NCBI GenBank assembly: GCA_034521955.1
Contig: JAXHLT010000003.1
Span: 62,001-126,000 of the forward strand
Source of the DNA: M55B127 sp034521955
GTDB lineage: Bacteria > Bacillota > Halanaerobiia > Halanaerobiales > M55B127
Length of the DNA: 64,000 bases
Reading direction: 5' to 3'
Shown here: positions 16,785 to 26,345 of the stretch, one piece after another
How the letters are laid out: each line of letters begins with the position of its first letter
How positions within the stretch are numbered: position 1 is the stretch's first letter
Translations under genes and position numbers: made by a program
Notes under the pieces: model-generated
Told to the model about the DNA's origin: nothing
What the model saw: the letters and a program-made list of their open reading frames with translations, nothing else
Database searches by the model: none

Positions 16785-16830
16785 GTTCTACTCTTAGTTG
16801 ATAGTAGACACTACCTGTCTGGGTTTTTTT
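16772..16830 (+). terminator. Riboswitch-controlled terminator before purD
   Basis: CCCAGGCGGGTAG (16772-16784) pairs with CTACCTGTCTGGG (16811-16823), 13 pairs with G-U wobbles, followed by T7. A smaller internal hairpin (TCTACT/AGTAGA) fills the loop. It is the single expression platform visible for both aptamers. Confidence 0.9.
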
Positions 16831-16871
16831 AATTTTTGTTAGAAATATACAATACGGGAGGGATATTTTTT

Positions 16872-18158
16872 GTGAAAAACATCTTAATTATTGGGAGTGG
16901 TGGCAGAGAACATGTACTTACCTGGAAATTACATCAAAGTAATAGAGTAGATAAAATATTTGTAATACCAGGTAATGCCGGTACTGCTCAATTAGCTGAA
17001 AATGTAGAAATTGATGTAATGGACTTTGAAAAAATAGCTAAATTTATTAAAACAAACAATATTGACATGACCTTTGTTGGACCTGAGAAACCTTTAGCAA
17101 ATGGTATAGTAGACTTTTTAAACGAAAAAAATATAGAAGTGTTTGGTCCTAATAAAAAGGCTGCTAAGTTAGAGGGTAGTAAGGTATATGCAAAAAATGT
17201 TATGAAAGAGTGTAATATACCTACAGCTGAATTTGAAACATTTAAAGACCCGCAAAAAGCATATAACTATTTAGAAAGTTCAACTTATCCATTAGTTGTT
17301 AAAGCAGAGGGCTTAGCTTTTGGGAAAGGAGTTATTATTGCTGACAATAAGACAGAAGCTAAAGAAGCTGTTAAAAAGATAATGGAAGATAAACACTTTG
17401 GCAAAGCAGGAGAAAAGATTGTTATAGAAGAGTATCTAAAAGGAGAAGAAGCCTCTATAATGGTTTTTTCAGATGGGAAAACATATTATCAGATGGTTTC
17501 AGCTCAGGATCATAAAAAGATAGGTGAAGGTGACACTGGTTTAAATACCGGAGGAATGGGAGCATATGCTCCAACACCTTTAATTGACAAAAACCTAAAG
17601 AAAAAGGTTGACCAAGAGATCTTAAATCCACTATTTAATTATTTAAAAAGCAATGATATTACTTTTAAAGGAATATTATTTTTAGGTTTAATGATTGAAA
17701 AAGATATACCTAAAGTATTGGAATTTAATGTACGATTTGGTGACCCTGAAGCACAAGTAGTATTACCCTTACTAAAAAACGACCTACTAACAGTAGCAGA
17801 AAAGATTAATCAAGGCAAGTTAGATGAAATAAATTTAGAGTGGAAAAACGAAAAATGTATGGCAGTAATTATGGCTTCAGGTGGATATCCTGTTGAATAT
17901 AAAAAGGGTAAAGAAATTTTTGGATTAAGTGATATAAAGGATCCAGACAGTGTTGTTTTTCATGCTGGTACTAAATTAAAAGATGAGAATGTTTATACTA
18001 ATGGAGGTAGGGTTTTAGCAGTAACTTCATTAGGAGAAAGCTTTCAAGGGGTTTATGACAAATGTTATCAAAATATAGAAAAAATAAACTTTGATAAGGC
18101 TTACTATAGAAAAGATATAGGACATAAATTAAAGGGAGTGAAAATAATAGATGAATAA
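16872..18158 (+). CDS. purD: Phosphoribosylamine-glycine ligase
   Basis: ATP-grasp enzyme for step 2 of purine synthesis, joining glycine to phosphoribosylamine. Motifs: IGSGGREHVLTWKL at the N-terminus, KAEGLAFGKGV (ATP-grasp lysine loop), TGGMGAYAPTP and FNVRFGDPEAQV. The frame opens at TTG 16836, but GGGAGGG falls inside that extension and points to GTG 16872, giving 428 residues, the normal length. First gene of the operon, overlapping purE by 8 bases. Confidence 0.96.
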   Translation: MKNILIIGSGGREHVLTWKLHQSNRVDKIFVIPGNAGTAQLAENVEIDVMDFEKIAKFIKTNNIDMTFVGPEKPLANGIVDFLNEKNIEVFGPNKKAAKLEGSKVYAKNVMKECNIPTAEFETFKDPQKAYNYLESSTYPLVVKAEGLAFGKGVIIADNKTEAKEAVKKIMEDKHFGKAGEKIVIEEYLKGEEASIMVFSDGKTYYQMVSAQDHKKIGEGDTGLNTGGMGAYAPTPLIDKNLKKKVDQEILNPLFNYLKSNDITFKGILFLGLMIEKDIPKVLEFNVRFGDPEAQVVLPLLKNDLLTVAEKINQGKLDEINLEWKNEKCMAVIMASGGYPVEYKKGKEIFGLSDIKDPDSVVFHAGTKLKDENVYTNGGRVLAVTSLGESFQGVYDKCYQNIEKINFDKAYYRKDIGHKLKGVKIIDE

Positions 18159-18669
18159 AAAAATTGGAATAATTATGGGTAGTGATTCAGATTTACCTAT
18201 TATGAAAGAAGCTTGTGAACTATTAGAAGAATTTGAAGTAGACTATGACTTACAGGTAATATCAGCACATAGAACACCTGAAGTAGCAAGAAAATATGCA
18301 CTTGAGGCTGAAGATAACGATATTAAGGCTATCATTGCTGGAGCCGGTAAAGCAGCACATCTACCTGGTGTAATAGCAGCTAGCACTTTAGTACCGGTTA
18401 TTGGAGTGCCGATCAGGACATCTACTTTAGGTGGAGCAGATTCATTGTATTCAATGGTACAAATGCCGGGTGGTATACCAGTTCCAACAGTTGCATTAAA
18501 TGGAGCAAAAAATGCAGCATTACTTGCACTACAGATGATAGCAATTGATGATCAAGAAATTAAAGATAAACTTTTATCATACAGAGAAAAGATGAGAGAT
18601 GATGTAGTAAAAACTTCTAAAAAGTTATCTAAGCAAGGATATAAAAAATACTTACAGGAAAACAAATAA
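18151..18669 (+). CDS. purE: 5-(carboxyamino)imidazole ribonucleotide mutase / AIR carboxylase
   Basis: A 172-residue PurE. The active-site segments GSDSDLP, SAHRTPE and GAGKAAHLPGV are present. PurE comes as class I (with PurK) or class II (uses CO2 directly). No purK lies in this otherwise complete operon, which would fit class II or a purK elsewhere; residues alone do not let me decide. ATG at 18151 overlaps purD. The nearest SD, GGGAG, is 12 bases upstream, so coupling to purD is likely. Confidence 0.95.
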   Translation: MNKKIGIIMGSDSDLPIMKEACELLEEFEVDYDLQVISAHRTPEVARKYALEAEDNDIKAIIAGAGKAAHLPGVIAASTLVPVIGVPIRTSTLGGADSLYSMVQMPGGIPVPTVALNGAKNAALLALQMIAIDDQEIKDKLLSYREKMRDDVVKTSKKLSKQGYKKYLQENK

Positions 18670-18686
18670 GTGCTGGAGGTAAGATA

Positions 18687-20099
18687 ATGATTAAAAGAAA
18701 TATTTTTGAAAACATTAATCCATTTGATCATAGGTATTCCTATCAAAATGATACCTATAAAAGTTTAAAAAAATACTTATCAGAAGAAGCAAACATCAAT
18801 TATCAACTTAAGGTTGAATTAGCTTTGATTAAAGCCCTTAACAAATTAGAAGTATGTTCAGAAAGTGTAGTAGATGAAGTAAAAGAAGCTATTGAAGAAA
18901 TCAATGGTGAAAAAGCTTATCTAGAAGAAAAAAAGACTAAACATAATATTAGAGCATTAGTAAATTTAATACAGCAGAATGTAAGTGAAAGTTCAAAGCC
19001 CTATATTCATTTAACAGCTACTTCATATGATATAGTTGATACAGCTAATTCATTAAGGTATAGGGAAGTAACTAATGATATTATCCTTCCTAAATTAAAA
19101 GAACTAATAGAAATATTAAGTGAGCTAGCATTACAGGAAAAAGACACATTACAGATTGGACGTACTCACGGACAGCACGCAGTACCTGTAACTTTTGGTT
19201 ATGTTCTTGCAGGATTTGTGGAGAGATTGGGATTAAGATATGTAGAAATTAAAAACAAGGCTGATCTGTTAAAAGGTAAGTTTTCCGGAGCTTGTGGTAC
19301 TTACAATGCCTCCAGCTTGTTTTTTGAAGATCCAGTACTATTTGAAGAAACGGTAATGGATGAGTTGGGATTACAAGCCGGTGATTTTTCTTCTCAAATT
19401 GTAATTGCAGAGTACATGACTGACTTTATTCACTCCATAATATCAACCTTTGGGGTATTAGCGAATTTCAGTGATGATATGAGGAACTTACAGAGGACTG
19501 AAATTAATGAAGTGGGTGAGTACTTTAGCAAGGACCAGGTTGGTTCTTCAACAATGCCTCATAAGCGTAATCCAATTAATTATGAAAATATTAAAAGTAT
19601 GTGGAAAAAAACAATGCCTCAAATGAATACAGTTTATATGGATCAAATTTCTGAACACCAAAGAGATTTAAGTAATTCAGCTTCCAGCAGATTTATTCCT
19701 GATATAATCGTTGGTTTTACACTTTCAATAAACAGATTGATTAAGGTTTTAAAGAAATTCGGTATTGACCGTAAAAAAATGAAAGAAAACTTTAATATGT
19801 ATAGTGAGATGATTATTGCAGAACCTCTCTATATAATTTTAGCTTCACAGGGACACCCTGATGCACATGAAGCTGTAAGAAAATTAACCTTACAGTCTGA
19901 AAAGGGTGATAAGTCTCCCCGTGAACTTTTTTATTTAAAAGACGAATTTAAAGAATACAGAGAAAAACTTACAGAGTATCAAAAGTTAATAATTAACAAT
20001 CCTCAAAAATATACTGGTGCTGCAAAAAAACGCACTGAATATATAATAAAAAAATGGGAAAACAAATTAAAAAAGGAGAGATTAAATAATGGAAACTAA
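18687..20099 (+). CDS. purB: Adenylosuccinate lyase
   Basis: Cleaves SAICAR to AICAR and adenylosuccinate to AMP, both by fumarate release. 470 residues of the fumarase/aspartase superfamily. The flexible signature loop SSTMPHKRNP is clear, as are HLTATSYDIVDTA and GRTHGQHAVP (catalytic His). ATG follows GGAGG by 8 bases. It overlaps purC by 11 bases. Confidence 0.95.
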   Translation: MIKRNIFENINPFDHRYSYQNDTYKSLKKYLSEEANINYQLKVELALIKALNKLEVCSESVVDEVKEAIEEINGEKAYLEEKKTKHNIRALVNLIQQNVSESSKPYIHLTATSYDIVDTANSLRYREVTNDIILPKLKELIEILSELALQEKDTLQIGRTHGQHAVPVTFGYVLAGFVERLGLRYVEIKNKADLLKGKFSGACGTYNASSLFFEDPVLFEETVMDELGLQAGDFSSQIVIAEYMTDFIHSIISTFGVLANFSDDMRNLQRTEINEVGEYFSKDQVGSSTMPHKRNPINYENIKSMWKKTMPQMNTVYMDQISEHQRDLSNSASSRFIPDIIVGFTLSINRLIKVLKKFGIDRKKMKENFNMYSEMIIAEPLYIILASQGHPDAHEAVRKLTLQSEKGDKSPRELFYLKDEFKEYREKLTEYQKLIINNPQKYTGAAKKRTEYIIKKWENKLKKERLNNGN

Positions 20100-20808
20100 A
20101 GAAATGATTTATGAAGGTAAGGCAAAAAAGATATATAGTACAGATGAGGAAGATAAATTAATTATTCATTATAAGGATGATGCTACAGCATTTGATGGCA
20201 AAAAGAAAGGACAGATTAAATCTAAGGGTAAGTTCAACCTTGAAATATCTAATATATTTTTCATGTTATTAGAAGACAATGGTATTAAAACACATTTAAT
20301 AAGACAGATTAATGATACCGATATTTTAGTAAAAAAAGTTGATATAATACCTATTGAAGTTGTTTTAAGAAACATTGCAGCAGGTAGTTTAGCAAAGAGA
20401 TTAGGATTAGAGGAAGGAACAAAATTAAATCGCCCAGTCCTTGAATATTATTATAAAGATGATGAACTAGGAGATCCTTTAATAAATAGATACCATATCA
20501 GTGAAAGAAACTTAGCTACAGAAGGACAGTTAAAGTTACTAGACATCTTAGGATTTAAGATTAATAAAGTACTAACAGATTTCCTTGCAGATAAAGACCT
20601 TTTGTTAGTTGATTTCAAATTAGAGTTTGGTTTAGATAAAAATGATAATATCATTTTAGCTGATGAAATTTCCCCTGATACTTGCCGCTTTTGGGATAAG
20701 AACACTCTTAAAAAGCTTGATAAAGATAGATTCAGAAGAGATCTAGGAGAAGTTGAAGAGGCATACCAGGAAATTCTATATAGATTAAAAAAGGATGTGA
20801 TTATTTAA
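20089..20808 (+). CDS. purC: SAICAR synthetase
   Basis: Phosphoribosylaminoimidazole-succinocarboxamide synthase, 239 residues, the usual bacterial length. Motifs YEGKAKKIY, EVVLRNIAAGSL and ADEISPDTCRFWD match the family. ATG lies inside the end of purB, following AAGGAGAG. The purC stop and the purS start share TAATG. Confidence 0.96.
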   Translation: METKEMIYEGKAKKIYSTDEEDKLIIHYKDDATAFDGKKKGQIKSKGKFNLEISNIFFMLLEDNGIKTHLIRQINDTDILVKKVDIIPIEVVLRNIAAGSLAKRLGLEEGTKLNRPVLEYYYKDDELGDPLINRYHISERNLATEGQLKLLDILGFKINKVLTDFLADKDLLLVDFKLEFGLDKNDNIILADEISPDTCRFWDKNTLKKLDKDRFRRDLGEVEEAYQEILYRLKKDVII

Positions 20809-21068
20809 TGAACTGGGAAGTAAAAATAGAAACCAAATTAAAAGATGGAATATTAGATCCTCAGGGAAAAGCAGTTAAAACCGGTCTTAAGTCCTTAGGT
20901 TATGACAATGTGAAATCAGTATTTGTAGGTAAATATATGGAAATTGTATTAAATGATATTGATGAAAAAAATAAAGCAGCTGAACTGGTTGAAGAAATGT
21001 GTGAAAAGCTTTTGGCTAATCCTGTAATAGAAGACTATAAATATGAATTAATGAAAATGGAGGGATAA
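20808..21068 (+). CDS. purS: FGAM synthase subunit PurS
   Basis: An 86-residue small subunit that bridges PurL and PurQ and channels ammonia for FGAM synthesis. The pattern KDGILDPQGKAV followed by GLKSLGYDNV is diagnostic. ATG overlaps the purC stop. purSQL order is the Gram-positive and archaeal arrangement that replaces the single large PurL of proteobacteria. Confidence 0.95.
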   Translation: MNWEVKIETKLKDGILDPQGKAVKTGLKSLGYDNVKSVFVGKYMEIVLNDIDEKNKAAELVEEMCEKLLANPVIEDYKYELMKMEG

Positions 21069-21069
21069 A

Positions 21070-21771
21070 ATGAAAGCAGGTGTTGTAACCTTTCCCGGTT
21101 CAAACTGTGATAATGATGTATTTAATGTATTAAAAAATATATTTGACTTTAAAACAGATCTGATCTGGCATAAGGATAAAACTTTAGATGATTATGACTT
21201 AATAGTTTTACCAGGCGGATTTTCATATGGTGATTATCTGCGTTCAGGAGCAATAGCGAGATTTGCAGAAGTTATGGAACCTGTAATAGATTTTGCCAAT
21301 TCAGGCGGCTTAGTATTAGGAATCTGCAATGGATTTCAAATCTTATTAGAATCCAATCTACTACCTGGTGCAATGAAGGTAAATGACAGTTTAAAATTTG
21401 TGTGTAAAAATGTAAAGCTTGAAGTTAGTAATAATGTAACTCCTTTTACAAATAAATATGATCAACATGAAATTATAGATATGCCGGTTGCACATGGAGA
21501 AGGAAATTATTATGTGGATGAAAATGGATTAAAAGAATTAAAAAAGAACAATCAAATTGTTTTAAGATACAAAGATGACAGTGAAAATCCAAACGGTTCA
21601 CTTAGTAATATTGCAGGAATATGTAATAAAAAGGGTAATGTTTTTGGATTAATGCCCCATCCGGAAAGATGTTCAGAAGAAATAATTGCTCCAAACAATA
21701 GTGATGGCTATAGAATGTTTGCCTCAATTATTAATGAAATTAAGGACAGAGGTGATAAGATTGCCAGATAA
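21070..21771 (+). CDS. purQ: FGAM synthase, glutamine amidotransferase subunit PurQ
   Basis: A 233-residue class I glutaminase supplying ammonia to PurL. The nucleophile Cys is in GICNGFQILLE, with the His-Glu pair in PHPERCSEE. FPGSNCDND is the family N-terminus. ATG follows GGAGGG, one base after the purS stop. The 3' end overlaps purL by 11 bases. Confidence 0.96.
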   Translation: MKAGVVTFPGSNCDNDVFNVLKNIFDFKTDLIWHKDKTLDDYDLIVLPGGFSYGDYLRSGAIARFAEVMEPVIDFANSGGLVLGICNGFQILLESNLLPGAMKVNDSLKFVCKNVKLEVSNNVTPFTNKYDQHEIIDMPVAHGEGNYYVDENGLKELKKNNQIVLRYKDDSENPNGSLSNIAGICNKKGNVFGLMPHPERCSEEIIAPNNSDGYRMFASIINEIKDRGDKIAR

Positions 21772-23944
21772 ACCATGGGAACAAGAAGGCTTAACAAAAA
21801 ATGAATATGAAATGATAGTTAAACTACTTGATAGAAAACCAACCGAAACTGAACTTGGAATATTTGGTGTAATGTGGTCAGAACACTGTAGTTATAAAAA
21901 TTCTAAATTAGTACTAAAAACATTACCAACAACTGGAGAGTGTGTATTACAGGGACCGGGTGAAAATGCCGGAATTATTGATATTGGTGATAATGATGCT
22001 GTATCTTTTAAAATTGAAAGCCATAATCATCCCTCTGCAGTAGAACCATTCCAGGGAGCAGCAACAGGAGTAGGTGGAATAATTAGAGATATTTTCACAA
22101 TGGGTGCAAGACCGATCGCTACTTTAAATTCACTCAGATTCGGTAGTTTAGACAATGATAGAGTAAAGTATCTTTTTAAAGGTGTTGTCTCAGGGATTTC
22201 TAGTTATGGAAACAGTATTGGTATCCCTACAGTTGGAGGAGAAATATTTTTCGATGATGCCTATGAAGGTAATCCTTTAGTTAATGTAATGAGTGTTGGT
22301 ATATTAGAACATAATGACATTGCTACTGCTACAGCAAAAGGTGTTGGTAACTCTGTAATGGTTGTCGGTGCTGCTACTGGTAGAGATGGTATACAGGGAG
22401 CAAGCTTTGCATCTGATGAGTTAACTGAGGATTCTGATGAAGACCGACCAGCTGTACAGGTAGGTGATCCATTTATGGAAAAACTTTTACTTGAAGCAAG
22501 TTTAGAACTTATAAAAAGTGATAGTATAATAGGAATTCAAGACATGGGAGCAGCCGGATTAACAAGTTCTTCTGCTGAAATGGCCAGCAGGGGAAACAGT
22601 GGGATTGAAATTGATATTTCCAAGGTGCCAACTCGAGAAGAAAATATGACTTCATATGAAATTATGTTATCTGAATCTCAAGAAAGAATGCTTGTAGTAC
22701 CTAAAAAAGGTAAAGAAGAAGTTGTAGAAAGAATCTTTAACAAATGGGGTCTACATGCTAAAGTAGTGGGCAAAGTAACAGATGATGGCATGCTTAGGAT
22801 ATTAAACAAAGGGAAAACAGTTGCTGAAATGTCAGCAAAGCTATTAGCAGATGAGGCTCCCGAATATAAAAGAGAGTCTATAAAACCTAAATATATTGAT
22901 GAATTAAATGATATTAAAGCAGAAGATATAAAGAGTACAGACTATAACGAAGATTTATTAAACTTAGTTTCATCACCAACTATAGCAAGTAAAAAGTGGG
23001 TTTATGAACAGTATGACCATATGGTTATGACAAATACAGTTGTAGGTCCGGGCTCAGATGCTGCGGTAGTGCGTATTAAACAAAAGGATAAAGCATTAGC
23101 ATTAACTACAGATAATAACGGAAGATACTGTTATCTAGACCCTCAAAAAGGTGGAAGTATAGCAGTTGCGGAAGCAGCTCGAAATATAGTCTGTAGTGGT
23201 GGAAAACCAATGGCTGTAACTGATGGACTTAACTTTGGTAACCCGATGGATCCTGAAATATACTGGCAGTTTGAAAACTGTGTTAAGGGAATTTCAAAAG
23301 GATGTAAAAAGTTAAATACACCGGTAATCGGTGGTAATGTTAGTTTCTATAATGAAAGCCCTAAAGGTGCAATTTATCCTACACCAATTATTGGTATGGT
23401 AGGACTGTTGGATTCAATTGATGATAGAATTACAATGGATTTTAAAAATGAAGGAGACCATATTTACCTAATTGGAAAATCCAAAGAAGAATTAGGAGCA
23501 AGTGAATACTTAAAAGTCAATGAGGGTAAAGTAGATGGTAAGGTTCCAGAAATTGATTTAGATTTAGAAAAAAGAGTTCAAAATACAGTTTACACCGCTA
23601 ATAAAAATAATATAATTAATTCAGCACATGACTGTTCTGAGGGTGGACTAGCTGTAGCTTTAGCAGAGTCAACCTTTAAAAATAATATTGGAATAAAAGT
23701 AGATATAGATACTAAACTAAGTAATAAAGCATTATTGTTTGGTGAAAGTCAAAGCAGAATAGTAGTTAGCATAGATGAAAACAATGTTGAAAAACTTAAA
23801 GAAATAGCCCAAAACAACAATGTTTCTATAAATAAATTAGGTATTACTACAAAAAATAAATATGTATTTAATAATTTAATTAATCTGGAAATTAAGGAGT
23901 TGAAAAATAGATGGGAAACTGCTATCGAGAAAAAACTTCAGTAG
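21761..23944 (+). CDS. purL: FGAM synthase subunit PurL
   Basis: The synthase subunit of FGAM synthetase, about 727 residues (small PurL type). Motifs include WSEHCSYKNSK, the P-loop-like ESHNHPSAVEPFQGAATGVGG and TDGLNFGNPMDPE. The frame is open from ATG 21686 inside purQ, but AGAGGTG ends 6 bases before TTG 21761, and LPDKPWEQEGL is the family N-terminus, so TTG is taken. It overlaps purQ and purF, indicating tight coupling. Confidence 0.95.
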   Translation: MPDKPWEQEGLTKNEYEMIVKLLDRKPTETELGIFGVMWSEHCSYKNSKLVLKTLPTTGECVLQGPGENAGIIDIGDNDAVSFKIESHNHPSAVEPFQGAATGVGGIIRDIFTMGARPIATLNSLRFGSLDNDRVKYLFKGVVSGISSYGNSIGIPTVGGEIFFDDAYEGNPLVNVMSVGILEHNDIATATAKGVGNSVMVVGAATGRDGIQGASFASDELTEDSDEDRPAVQVGDPFMEKLLLEASLELIKSDSIIGIQDMGAAGLTSSSAEMASRGNSGIEIDISKVPTREENMTSYEIMLSESQERMLVVPKKGKEEVVERIFNKWGLHAKVVGKVTDDGMLRILNKGKTVAEMSAKLLADEAPEYKRESIKPKYIDELNDIKAEDIKSTDYNEDLLNLVSSPTIASKKWVYEQYDHMVMTNTVVGPGSDAAVVRIKQKDKALALTTDNNGRYCYLDPQKGGSIAVAEAARNIVCSGGKPMAVTDGLNFGNPMDPEIYWQFENCVKGISKGCKKLNTPVIGGNVSFYNESPKGAIYPTPIIGMVGLLDSIDDRITMDFKNEGDHIYLIGKSKEELGASEYLKVNEGKVDGKVPEIDLDLEKRVQNTVYTANKNNIINSAHDCSEGGLAVALAESTFKNNIGIKVDIDTKLSNKALLFGESQSRIVVSIDENNVEKLKEIAQNNNVSINKLGITTKNKYVFNNLINLEIKELKNRWETAIEKKLQ

Positions 23945-25347
23945 TTGATAAAATGGAAGAGGAATGCGGCATATTTGGAATCTATAGTAAATCCACTAAC
24001 AATGACCTCTCCAGATTAAGCTATTTAGGTTTACATGCTCTACAGCACCGAGGACAGGAAAGTGCAGGGATTTGTGTTAACAAAAACAACAAGTTAGCAG
24101 TTCACAAGGGTATGGGACTTGTTAGTAATGTTTTTGACAGTGAAATTCTTGATGATTTAACAGGAAGCATAGGTATTGGTCATGTAAGATATTCAACAAC
24201 TGGTTCATCTCTATTAGCAAATGCACAACCACTGCTTACAAATAGTATCAAAGGTGACTTAGCTTTAGCTCATAATGGTAATCTAAAGAATGGCCAAGAG
24301 TTAAAAGAAAATTTAGAGGCTCATGGTTCAATATTTCATTCAACACTAGATACAGAAGTAATTGCTCATTTAGTTGCAAGATCATTTAAGGATGATATTA
24401 TAGAAGCTTTAATTCAAAGCTTACAGCAGTTAAAGGGTGCGTTTAGCCTAGTTGCGATGACAGCAGATACTTTAATTGCAGCTCGTGATCCACATGGTTT
24501 TAGACCACTAGTATTAGGTAAAAAAGGAGAAGACTTTGTAGTTGCTTCAGAGACATGTGCACTTGATATAGTTGATTATGAATTTGTAAGAGAAGTTAAA
24601 CCCGGTGAAGTACTAATAATTAATGATAAAGGAATTGAAAGTAGAAGATACAGTGAAAACAAAGAAAGTTCTTTTTGTTTATTTGAATATATTTACTTTG
24701 CTCGTCCCGATAGTGTAATAGATGGTAAAAATGTTTATTTGACCAGAAAAGAGATGGGTAAACAGCTTGCTAAAGAGATGGATATTGATGCTGATATGGT
24801 TGTACCTGTTCCAAGCTCTGGAGTAGCAGCAGCCCAGGGATATTCATTAGAATCAAATATCCCTTATGCAGATGGTATCTTAAGAAATCGTTATGTTGGA
24901 CGTACTTTTATTCAACCAACTCAAAAATTAAGAGATTTAAAGGTGAGGATGAAGCTTAACCCGATTACTAAAATATTAGAAAATAAAGATATTATATTAA
25001 TCGATGATTCTATAGTAAGGGGAACTACAAGTAAACAGATTATAAAACGGTTAAGAGAAAGTGGTGTTAACAAAATTCATATGGCAATAGCATCACCTGC
25101 GGTTAAATACCCCTGTTATTATGGACTTGATACTTCACGGAGAAGAGAATTAATAGCAAGGGATAAATCTGTAGAAGAAATAGCATCATATATTGGAGCT
25201 GATACCTTAAATTATATAAGCTTAGAAGGTATACTTTCTGTACTTAAAACAGATGGATATGGTTACTGTACAGCATGTTTTGATGGAAACTATCCTACCG
25301 AACACACTCATAATAAAGAGGTGGATAAAAATGGGATACTCATATAA
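23911..25347 (+). CDS. purF: Amidophosphoribosyltransferase (Fe-S type PurF)
   Basis: First committed step: PRPP plus glutamine to phosphoribosylamine. An N-terminal-nucleophile glutaminase with CGIFGIY, so a propeptide of 18 residues is removed (4 if ATG 23953 is used). The PRPP loop is IILIDDSIVRGTTSK. The four Cys that bind the regulatory 4Fe-4S cluster in the Bacillus enzyme are all present (FCLFEY, YPCYYG, CTAC), implying oxygen sensitivity. ATG 23911 has AAGGAG 11 bases upstream and overlaps purL by 34 bases. Confidence 0.95.
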   Translation: MGNCYREKTSVVDKMEEECGIFGIYSKSTNNDLSRLSYLGLHALQHRGQESAGICVNKNNKLAVHKGMGLVSNVFDSEILDDLTGSIGIGHVRYSTTGSSLLANAQPLLTNSIKGDLALAHNGNLKNGQELKENLEAHGSIFHSTLDTEVIAHLVARSFKDDIIEALIQSLQQLKGAFSLVAMTADTLIAARDPHGFRPLVLGKKGEDFVVASETCALDIVDYEFVREVKPGEVLIINDKGIESRRYSENKESSFCLFEYIYFARPDSVIDGKNVYLTRKEMGKQLAKEMDIDADMVVPVPSSGVAAAQGYSLESNIPYADGILRNRYVGRTFIQPTQKLRDLKVRMKLNPITKILENKDIILIDDSIVRGTTSKQIIKRLRESGVNKIHMAIASPAVKYPCYYGLDTSRRRELIARDKSVEEIASYIGADTLNYISLEGILSVLKTDGYGYCTACFDGNYPTEHTHNKEVDKNGILI

Positions 25348-26341
25348 AGATGCTGGGGTAGATATAAAAAAAGGAGAAAAAGCTGTTGATGAAATAAAGG
25401 ATATAGTAAAATCCACCTATAATCCAAATGTGATTACTGAATTAGGCGGATTTGGAGGGATGTATGGACTCGATTTAAAAAAATATAATGAACCGGTATT
25501 AGTTGCAGCAACAGATGGAGTAGGTACAAAACTAAAACTTGCATTTTTAACAGATAAACATGATACAATTGGAATTGATCTAGTGGCAATGTGTGTTAAT
25601 GACTTAGTTACCCTTGGAGCTAAACCCCTATTTTTCTTAGATTATCTAGCTACAGGAGAATTAAATATTGATCAATTCAAGAGCGTAGTTACAGGGATTG
25701 TAAAAGGTTGTAAGAAAGCTGGATGTGCACTTTTAGGTGGAGAAACAGCAGAAATGCCCGATTTTTATAAAAAAGGTGAATATGATACTGCAGGATTTGC
25801 TGTAGGAATTTTAGATAGATCTGATGTAATTGATGGTTCAAATATAAAAGAAGATGATGTTCTAATCGGTCTTAAGTCCAATGGAGTTCATAGTAATGGA
25901 TTTTCACTAGTAAGAAAACTTTTCATTAATCAGAACAATAATTCATATGATAAAGATATAGTTGAAGAACTATTACAACCTACAAGAATTTATGTTAACT
26001 CAATATTGTCTCTAAAAGAAAATTTCAATATTAAAGGAATTGCACATATAACCGGTGGAGGTTTAAAAGAAAATATACCACGTATATTACCTGATAACAA
26101 AACAGCATATATTGATACTAGTAGATTTGATACTCCCCAGATTTTTAATGAGATTCAAAAAAAAGGTGATATTACTTATGAAGAAATGTTTAGAACATTT
26201 AATATGGGGATCGGTATGGTTTTAGTTGTAGATAAAAACATCAAAAATGATGTAATAAATAAGCTCAATAGTTTAGGTGAAACTGCTTATGAAATTGGAG
26301 TAATTAAGAAAGGTAAACAAGGCATAGTTTTGAAAGGATGA
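25331..26341 (+). CDS. purM: AIR synthetase (phosphoribosylformylglycinamidine cyclo-ligase)
   Basis: Closes the imidazole ring of AIR. 336 residues with YKDAGVDIKKGEKAV, GGFGGMYGLD, ATDGVGTKLKLAF and LLGGETAEMP, all PurM family signatures. The frame opens at ATG 25253 within purF, but AGAGGTGG ends 6 bases before ATG 25331, which gives the standard N-terminus. It overlaps purF by 17 bases. Confidence 0.96.
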   Translation: MGYSYKDAGVDIKKGEKAVDEIKDIVKSTYNPNVITELGGFGGMYGLDLKKYNEPVLVAATDGVGTKLKLAFLTDKHDTIGIDLVAMCVNDLVTLGAKPLFFLDYLATGELNIDQFKSVVTGIVKGCKKAGCALLGGETAEMPDFYKKGEYDTAGFAVGILDRSDVIDGSNIKEDDVLIGLKSNGVHSNGFSLVRKLFINQNNNSYDKDIVEELLQPTRIYVNSILSLKENFNIKGIAHITGGGLKENIPRILPDNKTAYIDTSRFDTPQIFNEIQKKGDITYEEMFRTFNMGIGMVLVVDKNIKNDVINKLNSLGETAYEIGVIKKGKQGIVLKG

Positions 26342-26345
26342 TCTA

